Below the pieces are notes generated by a model. That model saw only the letters and a list, made by a program, of their open reading frames with translations. It searched no databases and had not been told where the DNA came from. A stretch of 64,000 nt of DNA from Alectoria sarmentosa (lineage: Eukaryota; Ascomycota; Lecanoromycetes; Lecanorales; Parmeliaceae). Positions 43,801-55,391 of this stretch are shown here, one piece after another. Made by a program: the position numbers and the translations under genes. Numbering within the stretch: position 1 is the stretch's first letter; each line of letters starts with the position of its first letter. The DNA lies in the NCBI GenBank assembly GCA_009733775.1, contig WOGZ01000106.1, forward strand, positions 1 to 64,000. Reading direction: 5' to 3'.

Positions 43801-45195
43801 CTCCATTCATGGCGTCTGACACATTCGACCAGCAATGAACCATAAAGCAAAGGCAACCTGATAACGAAGTTCAACAAGTCGAAAGCTTGTTCGTTCCCGA
43901 CCTCAACATCCAAATTTGCCAGCTTGTGATGTACTGTTCCAATTGATGATTCGACTATGGCAATCTCTTGCAGGGTTTGCACCGAAGCCTTCGAGGCTTG
44001 CTCTTTTCGTTTCACTGTTTGCACCAAAATTCGATTGATTTCTTCATTTGTCTGTGACAATGACGGTAGTAAGCTGGTCTTGTGCGCATGTCCAATCTTC
44101 GATGCTTTGAGTGTAGAATTTGGAGCACTCGATAAGTCAAGGACACGATCGCAGTCGCTGTTGATCTTCCTCGCAATAACCTCTACTTCGTCCATCAATT
44201 TGTTAACCTGACTACCTCCGTCACTGTGCGACAGGGCCGTACTCTGCCGAAAGTCCTCAATCACGCCACCGGAATCTCTCACAACGTCCTCAAACGCAGC
44301 ACTCATATCAGTGACGCGATTCGAAAAACTTCGAGCAACGTCTTCCCCGGTAGTTGCAGCGGCTCTAACCTCGGAAATATTCACCAAGTCTTGTAAAGGA
44401 ACTTCTGTGTGCTTTACTGCTTCCAATGGCTTGTTTCCTATGTCGCTCTGCACCCTACACAGACAGTGTCCCAGGTCTTCGTATGCTGGCAGGGAACCAA
44501 GTACCGTCAGCCCCTGATTCAGATTGTTGAGCAGAAACGCCTGGTCTTCACACGTCTGATCTGCCCATGCCTTCGACTCTTGAAACTTCGGCTGTAATTG
44601 TCCCACATGTTGCTTAACATTTTCCACAGCGATTGCTGTCCCACGTCGGATGATGGCGATTTCACTGTTCAGGCTGTGTATACCTTCAACGACCTTGCGA
44701 GAACCCTTCATCAGCCCGATTGCCCATGCTCTTCGAAGCTTGAATACCTTGCGCCATCCGTCAAGGGTAGCATCGTGTTGTAGGCTGATAGGGGCCTCGT
44801 TAGGGACGTAGATTGCTGGAGGACGGTCTTTGGGAAGGAGTATGCTTGTTTCAACCGTGGGAGGAAAGGCTAAGATCCTTCGATCATAGAGGAATATCTC
44901 AAGCTGATGGATATATCAGCTTGTCGTTTCTTTTCGTAGCACTTCTGGAATATACCTCCACTGCGAGGGTCTCTATTTTGACCTGCTTGCCACGAGCTGT
45001 CATCAGTATCTGGTGGGAAGGCTCCACAGCGGTCTGTTGATGAATCCAGGACCCAAGGCTATCAAATCTATGCAGGAGTCAACCTTTCGGATATCGAGTA
45101 ATAGCTGTCTTGGTGTAAGAAGCTCACGATGTAAAGGACCGCGGATCCGCTTGGTACAATGCTCCGCTGTGAGCGAAGAAAACGTTCAACGACAT
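40839..45195 (-). CDS. ATG11: autophagy scaffold protein Atg11
   Basis: Three exons, complement(join(40839..44903,44956..45067,45128..45195)), 1414 aa. The start is the ATG at 45195 (MSLNVFFAHSGALYQADP). Both introns close in phase and give SFDSLGSWIHQQTAVEPSHQ and LEIFLYDRRILAF, the ubiquitin-like N-terminal region of the family. Atg11 is the scaffold of selective autophagy: it binds cargo receptors and recruits Atg1 and other Atg proteins, and is needed for pexophagy and the Cvt-type route. The middle is long coiled coil (~residues 560-1000). The C-terminal domain is diagnostic (DLALFLPTRDQ, PWAAFNVGAPHYFL, DWLIARISKVEERVV), followed by a basic, Ser-rich, disordered end. It is divergent from the CENP-H-like gene. 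Confidence 0.95.
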
Positions 45196-45439
45196 CCCCT
45201 CCCCTCCTATCCTTCTATCCAGTAGCTACAAGTTGTGTTCTTGCACTTCGTAGAGGAATCCTCTCTGCAGCTCTCCTTTGGGCTTGAGCCTTGGCGCCCC
45301 GGCAAGTTCCGCTTTCGAGGTCGCGATTTTCAATATATTGTCACGCAGGCATAGAGTCACACTCTCAACACATCTAGATATGTCACACGGAAGAGGTAGC
45401 TGATGGTCTGGGAATGCTAACCTCGCTAAGAATGTGCCC
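45196..45439. promoter_or_regulatory. bidirectional promoter ATG11 / CENP-H-like
   Basis: This 244-bp spacer lies between two divergent start codons, with no open frame and no clear TATA box. Confidence 0.6.
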
Positions 45440-46266
45440 ATGTCATTCTCTACAGATGCTGCATTCGCAGACCTTGCCGCGCAAGGGCCAGGCGATGCAC
45501 TTCCCTTCTACGAAATCGAAGGCCAGATTCTGGAGCTATGGGACCAGCTGAATGAATTGAGGCTTGAAAAGGCCCTCCTAGAAGCTCAAGACACTGTTCC
45601 AACAGGTGATATGTCCGCCTGGGTCCCCAATGCGATGGCTGATCTACATCTACCAGTGCAGCAACCTTCTACGGACGAGGAACTGAATGCACAGCTAAAG
45701 ATTGCGGAGAAAGAGTGTCTCGAGGCTAGAGCTACATACTCACTCAAGCAAAATGTGGTGGAAGATGTCCTCATTGTCGATCCAGTACTCAAAGCTGTCC
45801 ATTCTGGTCTCAACGCCACGCCTACCGAGAGGTACTTTACCTCACCACGAATCTCGATGATGCTACGCATAAGCTTATAGATTCTAGAGCTCTACATCCC
45901 TTGGTCGACCGAAGAGACACGCTTGAAATATCACACACGAATCTGTCCTCCACTCTCCAAATTTTATCAAAGGAAGCAGCCATGCTGTCAGCAGACAACA
46001 TCCGCGCGATGGAGAAAAATCGAGCTTTGACCGCCACACTCGTTGCGCTCGCCAAAAAGGTCCAAGCCCAACGAGATGAAGTTACAAAGGACCTGAGGTT
46101 CAGTGCACAGCTTGATGGACTGCGAAATGATGCCGGAACAGTGATGCAAAGACGGAGGATCATGAAAAGTGTCGTTGCAGCAGTCATAGCCGGGAGTGGG
46201 GTGGACTGGGCGCGAGATGATGCTCTACGAGATCTGGTACTGGATGAAGAGGATGAAGCAGACTAA
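45440..46266 (+). CDS. CENP-H-like inner kinetochore protein
   Basis: Two exons, join(45440..45831,45888..46266), 256 aa. The start is the ATG at 45440; the frame opens six nt earlier with GTG. The acceptor is the second of two close AGs (TTCTAG at 45887); the first would bring a stop. The protein is almost all helix: coiled coil at ~25-55 and ~80-120, then RRDTLEISHTNLSSTLQIL and long helices. The end, VVAAVIAGSGVDWARDDALRDLVLDEED (shown in two parts in my reading: VVAAVIAGSGVDWARDD and ALRDLVLD), matches the conserved C-terminal signature I know from ascomycete CENP-H (Fta3/Mcm16) proteins. CENP-H belongs to the constitutive centromere network (Ctf19/Sim4 complex) that helps load the Ndc80 complex. 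Confidence 0.75.
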
Positions 46267-47563
46267 AGATGCTGGTCAAGCCTTCGTGAAGCTCGATGGA
46301 TCGATGCCTCATCGCCGATGGGGTATCTCGCTCTCACAAAGATCCCGACGACAACTTCAGGCACAGGGGGAACCAAATATTATAATTTACTTTTGACTTG
46401 TAAGCTTGTCACGAGAAGGTACAGCTGGTGGAGAAGCGCTTCCTTCTGAGGGCACGAGGCACAGAATCCCAGTCCGATAGGATCCAGAGCTGACACCTAG
46501 ATTCCAGCTTTCCTCAGCGTCACCGCGTTACCCGGAAGCTACGGATACAGATAGCAAGCAATCTATTGGGAGACAAAGCAAGCGACCATTTCAGCCAAAT
46601 TCTGGGCGCTACATGTCTGTGGCTAGGCGTGGAAGTTGGACGGCCTAACAAAGCATGTAGCACCTAAGCCTTGTAGCGTAGCTTGCTTGCTGGCAGTGTG
46701 CCAGATTCTTGCCGGACCAAAACACAGTGCACAAAGGGAGGTGCAGATGGTGAAAGTGGTATTTTGCCTGTAGAGAATCCAAAAGTCAGTCGCACTGTAC
46801 AGAGGAACTTTCTTTGTACTTGAAGTAAGTAAGAAGTAAAAGCAGGAATGCGCTGTGTTGTGTTGTCTTGCGTTGTTGCATTGCGCCTGCTTTGCTTTGC
46901 TTTGCTTTGCTTTGCCGGCAAGACTGCGGTAGCGTAGTTGCTTAGTGGTGATTTCCCCTCAGCCAAAATTGCGCCCTACTATTTGAGTGCCCACTTCCGC
47001 TCCCCCCAAATCCTCTCATACAAATTCCTCACCAAAATCTCTCACCCAAATCTCTCACCCAACTCTCTCACCCAAAAAATCACTCCACCAAAATTCTGCC
47101 TGTACCTCATACATAGTACTCAATAGTACTGCGCATCTCAGTAAGTACCATCACTAATACAATTCTCACTGCACTATTTTACCCTACCATTCACCTACAC
47201 TAAAATCGCGCGATTCTGTCTTGTTTTGATCCTGTCGCGACCTTGGCCAGCGCTCACTTTGAACGCTTTGCAATCATGGTCGTCTTCCTTCTTCACCTTC
47301 ATCTACGAATCTGACACGACAACCACAGACTGACTGCACAACACACCCACCACATCACTCGTATCAGGTGAGCTCCCCACTTGGACGCACCATCGTAGCT
47401 ACCTCACCATTGCTTTCTCTCGTCGGCCGTTTCTTTGGAGCGCATCAAAAACCTCACTGCGTCATTCCAACCAAACCTGATCCTTCCAGCCAATTGGCTA
47501 CGCTCCCATCGATCGATCTAATCTACGCGCTGGCTGACGCGCACATCTACCAGATCCGACATC
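46267..47563. other. intergenic; promoter and leader of NHP6
   Basis: No gene seen. It holds a (CTTTG)n run near 46890-46914, a (TCTCACCCAAA)-type repeat near 47037-47080 and a CT/CA-rich leader up to the NHP6 start, as is common for highly expressed fungal genes. A leader intron is possible: a GTAAGT at 47141 is followed by several acceptors. Confidence 0.5.
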
Positions 47564-48062
47564 ATGCCTAAGGAGAAGGCCACCCGCAAGACCAAGGCCA
47601 AGGTTGTCTCTGATGGAGGCAAGAAGAAAAAAGGTGAGCTTCCTCGCTGCCCCGATACCTTCCATTGGATCTTAGCTGATCAGACAATCTTCCAGACCCC
47701 AATGCCCCCAAGCGTGGCCTGTCTGCCTACATGTTCTTCGCCAACGAGCAGCGTGATAACGTGAGGGAGGAGAATCCCGGAATCAGCTTCGGTATAATCA
47801 CCTCAAGCCTGCCTGCTACCAACGCTCTGCTAACCATCTCCCGCCGTGCAGGTCAAGTTGGCAAGGTTCTCGGGGAGCGATGGAAGGCACTTAATCCGAA
47901 GCAGCGCGAGCCGTATGAGGCCAAGGCCAAGACGGACAAGCAACGCTACGAGGACGAGAAGGCCAGCTACAACGTGAGTATATTGCTGCCTCCACTCCGG
48001 TTTCGAACCTCGGCTAATACGACATTGTACAGGCCAACGACGAGGAGGAGGACGAGGAGTAG
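47564..48062 (+). CDS. NHP6: HMG-box chromatin protein Nhp6
   Basis: Four exons, join(47564..47633,47696..47791,47852..47973,48033..48062), 105 aa. Nhp6 is a non-histone DNA-bending protein that loosens nucleosomes and works with the FACT complex and transcription factors. The N-terminus is basic (MPKEKATRKTKAKVVSDGGK). One HMG box follows (~24-93): DPNAPKRGLSAYMFFANEQR, then VREENPGISFGQVGKVLGERWK, ALNPKQREPYEAKAKTDKQRY. The last exon is only 30 nt and encodes the short acidic end NDEEEDEE. Length and layout match the family. All three introns are ~60 nt and use GTGAGC/GTATAA/GTGAGT donors. Confidence 0.97.
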
Positions 48063-49312
48063 AGTTCTCTCTCTACCTCTCGACGACCCAGCGAATCCTT
48101 GACCGTCTCAAAGGAACAGCCAATCCTCGCCATCACTCGGTCGTCCTTGCGCCCTCTTACATTTCTCTACAACATCGGATATGTGGCTTTGCTTGTGCGG
48201 CTTGGAACCAGCGTGCAGGAGGCGGATGGAGCCTTGCTTTACGGAGGGTGATTGATGCATTTCTATCTTAGATACCCTGGCTGAGAGTCGCTATCATACA
48301 TCACTGGTTCTAGATGATGGTGATGCACGGCAGGCTTGCTGAGGGGGCGTGGATGTTGCTGGAGCATTTGTACAATAGCTGCCAATCTCATGCTTTCTTC
48401 CCAAACAAACTTCCAAGCCTGCAATGGTATATGCTCCTGTACTGTGTCGCGCCAGGACATAGAGACGAGTCAGCCCGGAATAGCTCCCGCTCGCTTCCTT
48501 GCTTCCTTTCTCAAATCCCGTAGTGACGGCCTTGTACGTCTTTGAAAGGGCTTTCCCTCTCAGCCATGAGGTTGCCGCTAGGACTTTCCTGTTCCCGTGC
48601 AAAACAGTCAATTGCTTCATGCGCCACAGTCAAAAGAACTTGCTTTTCGTGTCTAGCTTTCATCTTTCCTGCTTCCCCATGTAATTCATGGCCAGACGCT
48701 GGGAAATCTCCGCTGCTGCATCTTGTCCCCAATCCCGATTCATGCTATCCGTACACAGACTCTGCAGAGCGTATGCATTCTGCCTTTTACGGACGCATGA
48801 CGGTTGCAATTAGGTGTGGGCTGCTCAACCAATAGTGGCATCGACCTGCAGCGAAGGTCCTGCACGGTCATCGTTTCTACACCACTAGTAAGGCGGACGA
48901 TTGAGTTTCCACCAGTCATTCTGAAATGACCTCATGCGAGAACGGGCACCAGCAGACAGGATCACAGGAACCTTTCAAGGCGGCACTAAAAAGGGCTGCT
49001 TTTCCATCGTCCAAGGGCCGAGATCCTTCCCTAGTCCTTACCAGCGAGAAAGGCGACCGGTCCGTCCAATTGGCTTTCGTCGCCTGCCGCCATTTCGCAT
49101 ACGTTGAACACGTCAATCTGCGTTTCGGGCAACAGTAATCTCTCACAAAAACAATTCTTCCCTGAACCTCCATATACCTCTTGGTTTACCCTTTCTCCCA
49201 TCGTGATGATTGCTCATTCCAGACAGATGATGCATGATGTAAAGGACTGGTGGGACATTGAGAAGTTCTTGCTTTACCGGTGCAGAGAATCGCCTGCGAC
49301 TTTGAAGACGAA
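48063..49312. other. intergenic, no gene seen
   Basis: This is the 3' flank of NHP6 and the promoter of the eight-exon gene. Only shadow frames; nothing called. Confidence 0.5.
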
Positions 49313-51371
49313 ATGGCGCTGGCCCTCATCGCGCTGGCCGAGACGGCTCAAGACATCGCTGCGGCTCTGGACAAATTTTTAGACCCTGTGGATGATCAGT
49401 CAGCTGAAATCACAGCACTAATGGCTGAGTGCCTCTCCACCAGCTCAGCCTTGCGGGAACTCGATAAGACCATTGGCCCCTTCCCATATCACCGCCGCTA
49501 TCCCGACATTTCTCATGACTTGACGACTGTCAAGGACAGCCTGACTTACACTTTCAGAGATGTCCAAAGACTGTTTGGAGGCTTGGGCAGGGTCGCAGTG
49601 GTACCTCGGGCTGAATATAGCTACGTCTGGGGGGATCTGTGTGACTACTTCCGCACTGAGAGCGGTAATACTTTACAACGGCGGTTGGAGATCTACTGCA
49701 TCGTCTTACAGGAATTGACCGACACCCTGATCCAAGGGTGAATTCACTGGGTTGTGAAGACTTCGTTTTGCGATACACTGACAATATTTTAGCTTGCCAC
49801 GCGACCCTCACTATTTCGATGAATTGATTTATAAGACTGAGAGACTTCTGACTGCACAGGAAGATACTTTCGCGGAGGCTTTTGATGGGATTGACCTTGG
49901 AGGTCCAGGTCAGAAGTCCTATCAGGAGCGATCTCAGACGCTGACGTTCGTAGTCATTCCCAGACCATCTTCATTCGAAAGGAGAAGGCCGCGAGACGAA
50001 TACATACCGCAGCCACGACCAGAGCCTTATCCGGGCCTGCGTGGAGGAGGAGGAGGAGGAGGAGGAGGAGGAGGAGGAAGAGGCAACCATCGTCGTCGAG
50101 ATATGGAAGACGACTTCGTTAGAGGCGCGGCTGGCGCTCGTCGACCTCCGCCTGCCCCTGATATTCCTGGCTCACCAACCACTTCCAACACCTTTTCCAC
50201 TCAATCATCGAGCCTCGACTCTGTCCTTAGCAGCCATTGGCTACCAGTAGTGTTCGATCAACACGGACCTTCAACACTGTTGGAGGACACTGGTCAGTCG
50301 TATGTAATGCTAGCATCATGCGTTGTTTATACACCCTCTGACCACAAGTCAGATCGGTATTCCTAGCCCAGCCTATGCCAGGCTCCAGCGCCAGGCTCGA
50401 GGAAAAAGGCTATGTTCGATTACTCGAGCTGTGAGTAAAACAGACTACGGTGCGTGCTGTTGTCATGCTGATCTTCTAGACCATTTGAAAATGGTGATCT
50501 CGTCGTACGACTGTATCAGCGATCACACGATGGCAGGTCTAGATTCTTATGCCGCACCATACGTCCTGCTCGTTCGCGAAAGGATGTTGTCCTGCCTTTA
50601 GTGTCGCTTAAGGTGTCAAGGAGTGGCCCATTTCTGAAATTTTATGACGTTGGTGAAGGAAACTCTAAGCTTTGGGCTTGTCTCAAATTCTCTAGCTATG
50701 AACGTAGGTCTTAGATCCTCCCGAACAGCATGGTTCACTTGGCTGACGAATCAATTTAGGTATGGTTTTATTTTTCTGCTCGTTCCTCGCATTAAGGTTT
50801 GAAGACCTCAAGGCCCCAGTGAGGAAAATCGAAGACTATGACCTCCCAAAAGAAAAGGAATTGTTTGCGGGGTCAGTATCCGCCAGTACTTGATTGAATG
50901 GAGACTTACTCCAAGCAGACGTATCGCCGATGACCATTACGAGCATGGCCTTAGATTATTTCAGGAAAAGGATACTGGCGCCATTAGACTCCAGGCTTCT
51001 GCGCAAACCGGCGACCTCAAGAGGTAAGGAGAGGGAAGCAACGAATGTAATCGCGGCTGTGCTGATTCCGTGATAGGAAGCCGATCTGGACGGCCTTCAT
51101 CACTCATCAGATACTCTCCCCCACATGGATGTCACGAGACGGCCCTGGGGTAGTGCATCTTGCGGAATTACAGCGATACGTCTTTACCGAGGAATACAAT
51201 CCGCAGAAGACGCCAACAGGCGCGCATGAGTTGACTTTCCTCGGATCTGCCGGTACTATTCATCTCTGAAACCTGTATAAGGGCTGGAAGCTGACGTGAG
51301 CAGATGCCAAGGAGTTTGTGAAAGTCATGAAAGAGCTTGTCAAGAGCCAAAAGGCTCGTCGGAGACATTGA
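49313..51371 (+). CDS. eight-exon orphan protein, 563 aa
   Basis: Exons join(49313..49737,49793..50292,50349..50430,50480..50703,50760..50871,50919..51023,51077..51252,51304..51371); all seven introns (47-56 nt) are GT-AG and in phase, strong proof of a live gene. Residues 1-180 are helical (MALALIALAETAQDIAAALDKF, then LDKTIGPFPY and RDVQRLFGGLG), like fungal N-terminal effector-type helical domains. The middle (~210-300) is disordered and includes 13 consecutive glycines. The C-terminal half (~310-555) is a mixed alpha/beta region (YVRLLELPFENGDLVVRLY, GRSRFLCRTIRP, LFFCSFLALRFEDLKAP) with the texture of one or two PH-like domains. It ends EFVKVMKELVKSQKARRRH, a basic tail. I do not recognise the family by name. 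Confidence 0.85.
50041..50085 (+). repeat. in-frame (GGA)n microsatellite encoding poly-Gly
   Basis: About 13 GGA triplets inside exon 2 of the eight-exon orphan gene encode a run of Gly flanked by Arg. Confidence 0.95.
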
Positions 51372-52208
51372 TGAAAACAATGGTTATTATGACGATCACC
51401 GATAACGATAACGATGACATGATAATGACGACGAAGATCATCTGTAGTGAGTACGGTGTAAATAAGATTGCTTCCCTGAGAATTGCAAAAGCGATGGATC
51501 AATGATACCCAACTCAACATTCCAGCAACTCGACTCGTTTTTGGCTTCTAATATCAACATACACGCATTTCGATATATATACTACTATCTAATGAAAGTT
51601 ATCTTGCTGCTTGCGGATCACGATGCATGTTGCTACGAGCGGCGATTTTTTTGGCTGGATTTCATCTCGCGATGGCGGCAAGCGAGCTTCGGACTTAGGG
51701 CGAGGAGAAACTGGTGTAGACGATATCGGTGCCATCAGAAATGCAGCTGGCGGGTAGGTACTTGATTTGAGGCGATGCCAATCCACTCAGCTCCGACTAA
51801 TGCGTTCAAGCCTCTCTACCACACTAGCGATATTACATGCTGCGTCATACTGGTGCAGATCGGACTTCTATGGATAAGATGGATACCGATGAAGAGGTCA
51901 TTGCTACTACATTCTGCTGCTGCTGCTGCTGCTGCTACTCCTACTACTTCTGCTGCTACCACTACTATTACTCCTATTTTCACAAATACTACTCTCTCGA
52001 CTCCTTTTCATTTTTCCCCTTACTATCCCCCTTGCTTGAAACCTGTGCTCCTATCGCCGGGAGCCTCGTTCCCCGATTTCCTCGTGTCGCATCCGCTACA
52101 CGCCTTTTGCTTCGAGACAACACCAAGGAACAGCTCGTGTCGCCCCTCTCTTCCCCCCTTTCCGTCCTCTGTCTGACCTAGCGATATGTATATATATATA
52201 TATGTATG

Positions 52209-52249
<41 letters not shown>

Positions 52250-52548
52250 CAAATAGCGGGGAAAGAGTGCGCGAGATAAGCTGTCGTTGGCTTTGATGAG
52301 CCGAGGATATAGTTGGAAAATTTGATAATGAATAAATAGGCTGATTGGATTGCAGATGGTGTATGATGTGTGGTGTGTGGCATCGGAGGTTTGTGATGTG
52401 ATGTGATGTGATGGTCGGCTTGTTCCTGCGAGCATTTGTGAAGATGGTGCAGGAAGGGGGGGGGGGAGGGGAGGGCGGATCCTGTCGCTCCAGGACGAGA
52501 TCGCATCAGGATCACGTGCTCCAGGGATTGCACCAGGACCACGACCAA
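51372..52548. other. gene-poor flank with microsatellites
   Basis: This is the 3' side of the orphan gene. It holds (GATAAC/GATGA)n near 51390-51430, a CTG/CTA triplet tract (51916-51975), the TA/TG microsatellite and an (ATGTG)n run near 52395-52412. No gene seen. Confidence 0.5.
52183..52249. repeat. compound microsatellite (TA)n(TGTA)n(TA)n(TG)n
   Basis: Two TA runs interrupted by TGTATGTA are followed by ~13 TG units. Confidence 0.95.
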
Positions 52549-53410
52549 TGACGACTCCAGCCTCGTCGTCGGAGGCCTTCACTGACCCAAGATTTCCAAA
52601 GGGACAGATCCCATTAGCACCGAAAACCGAAATTACTCGGCTCAGAGACCAGATTGCCCGCTTGACGCGAGAAAGTATCATCTACGACTTCTCAAAGATT
52701 TTGCTGACAGCAAAATCAAAGCCTTGACAATTTTCGGAGCGCATCAGGATCATCCAATGTTGCTATTATTACACATATTCCAAACGCTCAAGATAACAAA
52801 CGACAACGTCGCCGCCCGCGAGAATCTGTAATAAAGGATCAACGCCGTCTTGACCAAGTTCGACGATGCCGTTGTCACCCTTCCAGACTCGTTCTCAAGC
52901 CTCGAGGATTCAATCTCTAACCACGACAACGCCAATGATCTCAGCACTACCGCCGCCCTTGGGAAATGAATGAAAAAAGCTGATCACATTCAGACGGAAA
53001 AAAAACAGGCCTTGATACGCGCAAGGCCAACAGAGAGTCGAAACAATGAATCATTATTATATCGACCTTGTTGACCCGAGTCTCTCCTGTGTCAACCGCG
53101 CTACCGATCGATCGACGTTCGAAAGACTCCAAAGCCAGTTCTCCAATATTTATCTTAACATCTTAGATTCTTCCGACTCTCGAGTCTTCGGCGACTGTTT
53201 CTGTATCCTTACCCCGTCCGTCCTCTCCAACATCTCCGTTCGACTATTCTCCGGCGATTTTCCTGAAGCCTTCGGCGATCCTGCCGGCGAACGGCGTGGG
53301 GTCTTCCAAGGCGAGTGCTCGAGACGAGCTTCCTTTTTCGTCGAGGGAAGTTGTTGCAGCCTGGATCTGAAAGGAGATTTACCTCGGCTAGGTATTTCCC
53401 TTGCCACATG
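52549..53410 (+). pseudogene. broken reading frame of an unknown protein
   Basis: An ATG at 52549 opens a plausible frame (MTTPASSSEAFTDPRFPKG, then TRLRDQIARLTRESIIYDF) that runs out at 52727. Shifting by one base near 52692 continues a sensible protein (KIKALTIFGAHQDHPMLLLL, LKITNDNVAAREN), then two TAA stops in a row, then sense again (INAVLTKFDDAVVTLPDSFS), a TGA and more (KKADHIQTEKKQALIRARP). The frame at 53046-53411 may be its far end. One frameshift and several stops in otherwise coding-like DNA point to a dead gene. The family is not recognised; no transposon motif is seen. Confidence 0.5.
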
Positions 53411-53411
53411 A

Positions 53412-54385
53412 TGTCGCGCCTAGCTAGCAGGTACCTGATTGATGCTCGACAAGGCTTCACGTTTTCCATAAACCTAGCTCATCTCCCATGGGAATAGAAC
53501 GACTTCCTTCCACCCCGAGTTTGTGCCTGTTTGCTCGTGCCGTACCAGTCATCGAGTCGGATTTCTCGCTTTGTGTTCATGGGCTCACCAGAATCGAGTT
53601 TGGCACATCGTAGATTGAGGATACCGAATCTTTTTGAATTGCCAAACGTCGAGATCGAGTCCCATTTCCGGTGGCTTGGGTCGGATGGGTCGCTGTTTCG
53701 GGCGGTGCTATTGTTGAGATGGCGGTGCAGGGATTGATGCAAATTGGGGTGACGCTTATACTGTTATGTAGTACGTGGTGGAGGGGAATAATGTGGTTGG
53801 ATCTCGGTCTTGGGAGGGGGATTTTTTTGGGGGGGGGGGGGGGGGGGGGTTATGCGTGCGTTTATTTTGATTTTTTGATGAGTGGTAGTGGTTGGATGGT
53901 GGGTGGTGAGGTGATTGGATAATTTTCGCGTCATATCGATGGGATCTTCTTCCCCACGGGCGTCGTGTCACCCTTCGTGGATAGAACGGATATTCTGTGG
54001 GGAGGACGCTTTTTTCACGGGACCATCGGGCCTTTGTTTGTCATTTGCTAATGCACACTAGTGGAATGTATAGGCTCAACATTCATGTACGGCACGTTTA
54101 GATATGCGGATTTTGTTTACGTTGATGAGAAGAGGAAAAGAAAACTTTCAATCACTTACTTCCTTCATCCCTTTCTTACCCTGTGCTTTCATCGACAAAT
54201 CATATTATTGCCCTTTCCTTCCTTCCTTTCTTTCTTACTTGCTTGCTGATTGACTGATAGATAGCCCCAGCCTACTTATCCCATCTATCTTCCGGCAGGA
54301 CTTTCCGTCGCGTCTGTCTCGTTCGTCATTTATACTCGTTTCTCAAATCGATCTGAAAATATCATATCGCTTAAAACTTTCACGA
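53412..54385. other. gene-poor DNA with T/G homopolymers
   Basis: Contains T7 followed by ~23 G (53823-53850) and CTTCCTTCCTTTCTTTCTT tracts near 54215-54235. No gene seen. Confidence 0.5.
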
Positions 54386-54682
54386 NNNNNNNNNNNNNNN
54401 NNNNNNNNNNNNNNNNNNNNNNNNNNNNNNNNNNNNNNNNNNNNNNNNNNNNNNNNNNNNNNNNNNNNNNNNNNNNNNNNNNNNNNNNNNNNNNNNNNNN
54501 NNNNNNNNNNNNNNNNNNNNNNNNNNNNNNNNNNNNNNNNNNNNNNNNNNNNNNNNNNNNNNNNNNNNNNNNNNNNNNNNNNNNNNNNNNNNNNNNNNNN
54601 NNNNNNNNNNNNNNNNNNNNNNNNNNNNNNNNNNNNNNNNNNNNNNNNNNNNNNNNNNNNNNNNNNNNNNNNNNNNNNNNNN
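54386..54682. other. assembly gap (297 N)
   Basis: A run of N. Frames that cross it are meaningless. The right flank is a purine-only GGGAGA-rich tract, probably why assembly failed. Confidence 1.
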
Positions 54683-54860
54683 GCAAGGGGTGGATGAGAG
54701 GGACAAGAGGGAGAGAGGGAGAGGGAGGGGTGGATTGGAGGTGGAAGGAGAATGGTTAGGGATAGAAGGGGGGAGGTGTGTAAGCGGGGACAAGGGAATG
54801 GGGGTTGGGGGGGGAGGGGGGGTGAAGGGATGCGAGGGAAGTCGAGGGGTAAGGGGGACG
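54683..54860. repeat. purine-rich (GA/GGGA)n tract
   Basis: Nearly pure G and A on the plus strand over ~170 nt (GAGAGGGACAAGAGGGAGAG-like) right after the gap. Confidence 0.85.
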
Positions 54861-54962
54861 GGGGCTGTGGATGTAATCGCTGTCTGTCTTTATAGATGCT
54901 TACGAGTACAGCGAGATATATGTGTGAGAGAGATTAGGTGGCCTTAAAGTTGGCGTTAATAA

Positions 54963-55010
54963 GGTGGATAGAAGTCTGAATAGACTGATTTCTTGTATTT
55001 AGCGACGGGA
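54963..55010. repeat. diverged direct repeat, copy 1
   Basis: GGATAGA(A/G)G then TGAATAG(A/G)CTGATTTCTT and GCG(A/G)CG(G/A)GA are shared with 55184-55236. Most differences are A/G or C/T transitions. Confidence 0.75.
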
Positions 55011-55183
55011 ATTGTTTCAGGGGGGTCGGATGGAGATCTGGAGTTTATTCTTAGATAATTTCCTATTAGCTAGCGTTCGTTCATTGCAGATCCGAGTGGA
55101 TAGCATACATCATGGGTATAGATAAGAGCATATATCTGACGTGAATCGGTAGTGTTTGGGCTTGTTCCAATGCTAGAGATGGT

Positions 55184-55236
55184 AGAATGGATAGAGGTTT
55201 GAATAGGCTGATTTCTTTTATATTTCAGCGGCGAGA
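55184..55236. repeat. diverged direct repeat, copy 2
   Basis: Second copy of the 54963-55010 segment, ~220 bp away and with a 5-nt insertion in the T-rich part. Confidence 0.75.
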
Positions 55237-55391
55237 TTAAAGGCAGGTCTGGAGGATGGAGAATTCAGTGTAGTAGAAGCAGCTATGTGATAAGTGTGAG
55301 CGAGGGGGGGGGGAGGGAAATGGGAGAATGCTATAGGCTCTGAAAGAGCCACCTGCTGGTGTAAAACGAGTAGAGTACATGTGTCCTTTTG

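Noticed and set aside
51837..52181. Open frames over 51775-52181
   Set aside because: They translate triplet and pyrimidine repeats (poly-Cys/Tyr or poly-Ala/Thr); not protein-like.
54330..54793. Open frames crossing the run of N
   Set aside because: They consist mostly of undefined residues.
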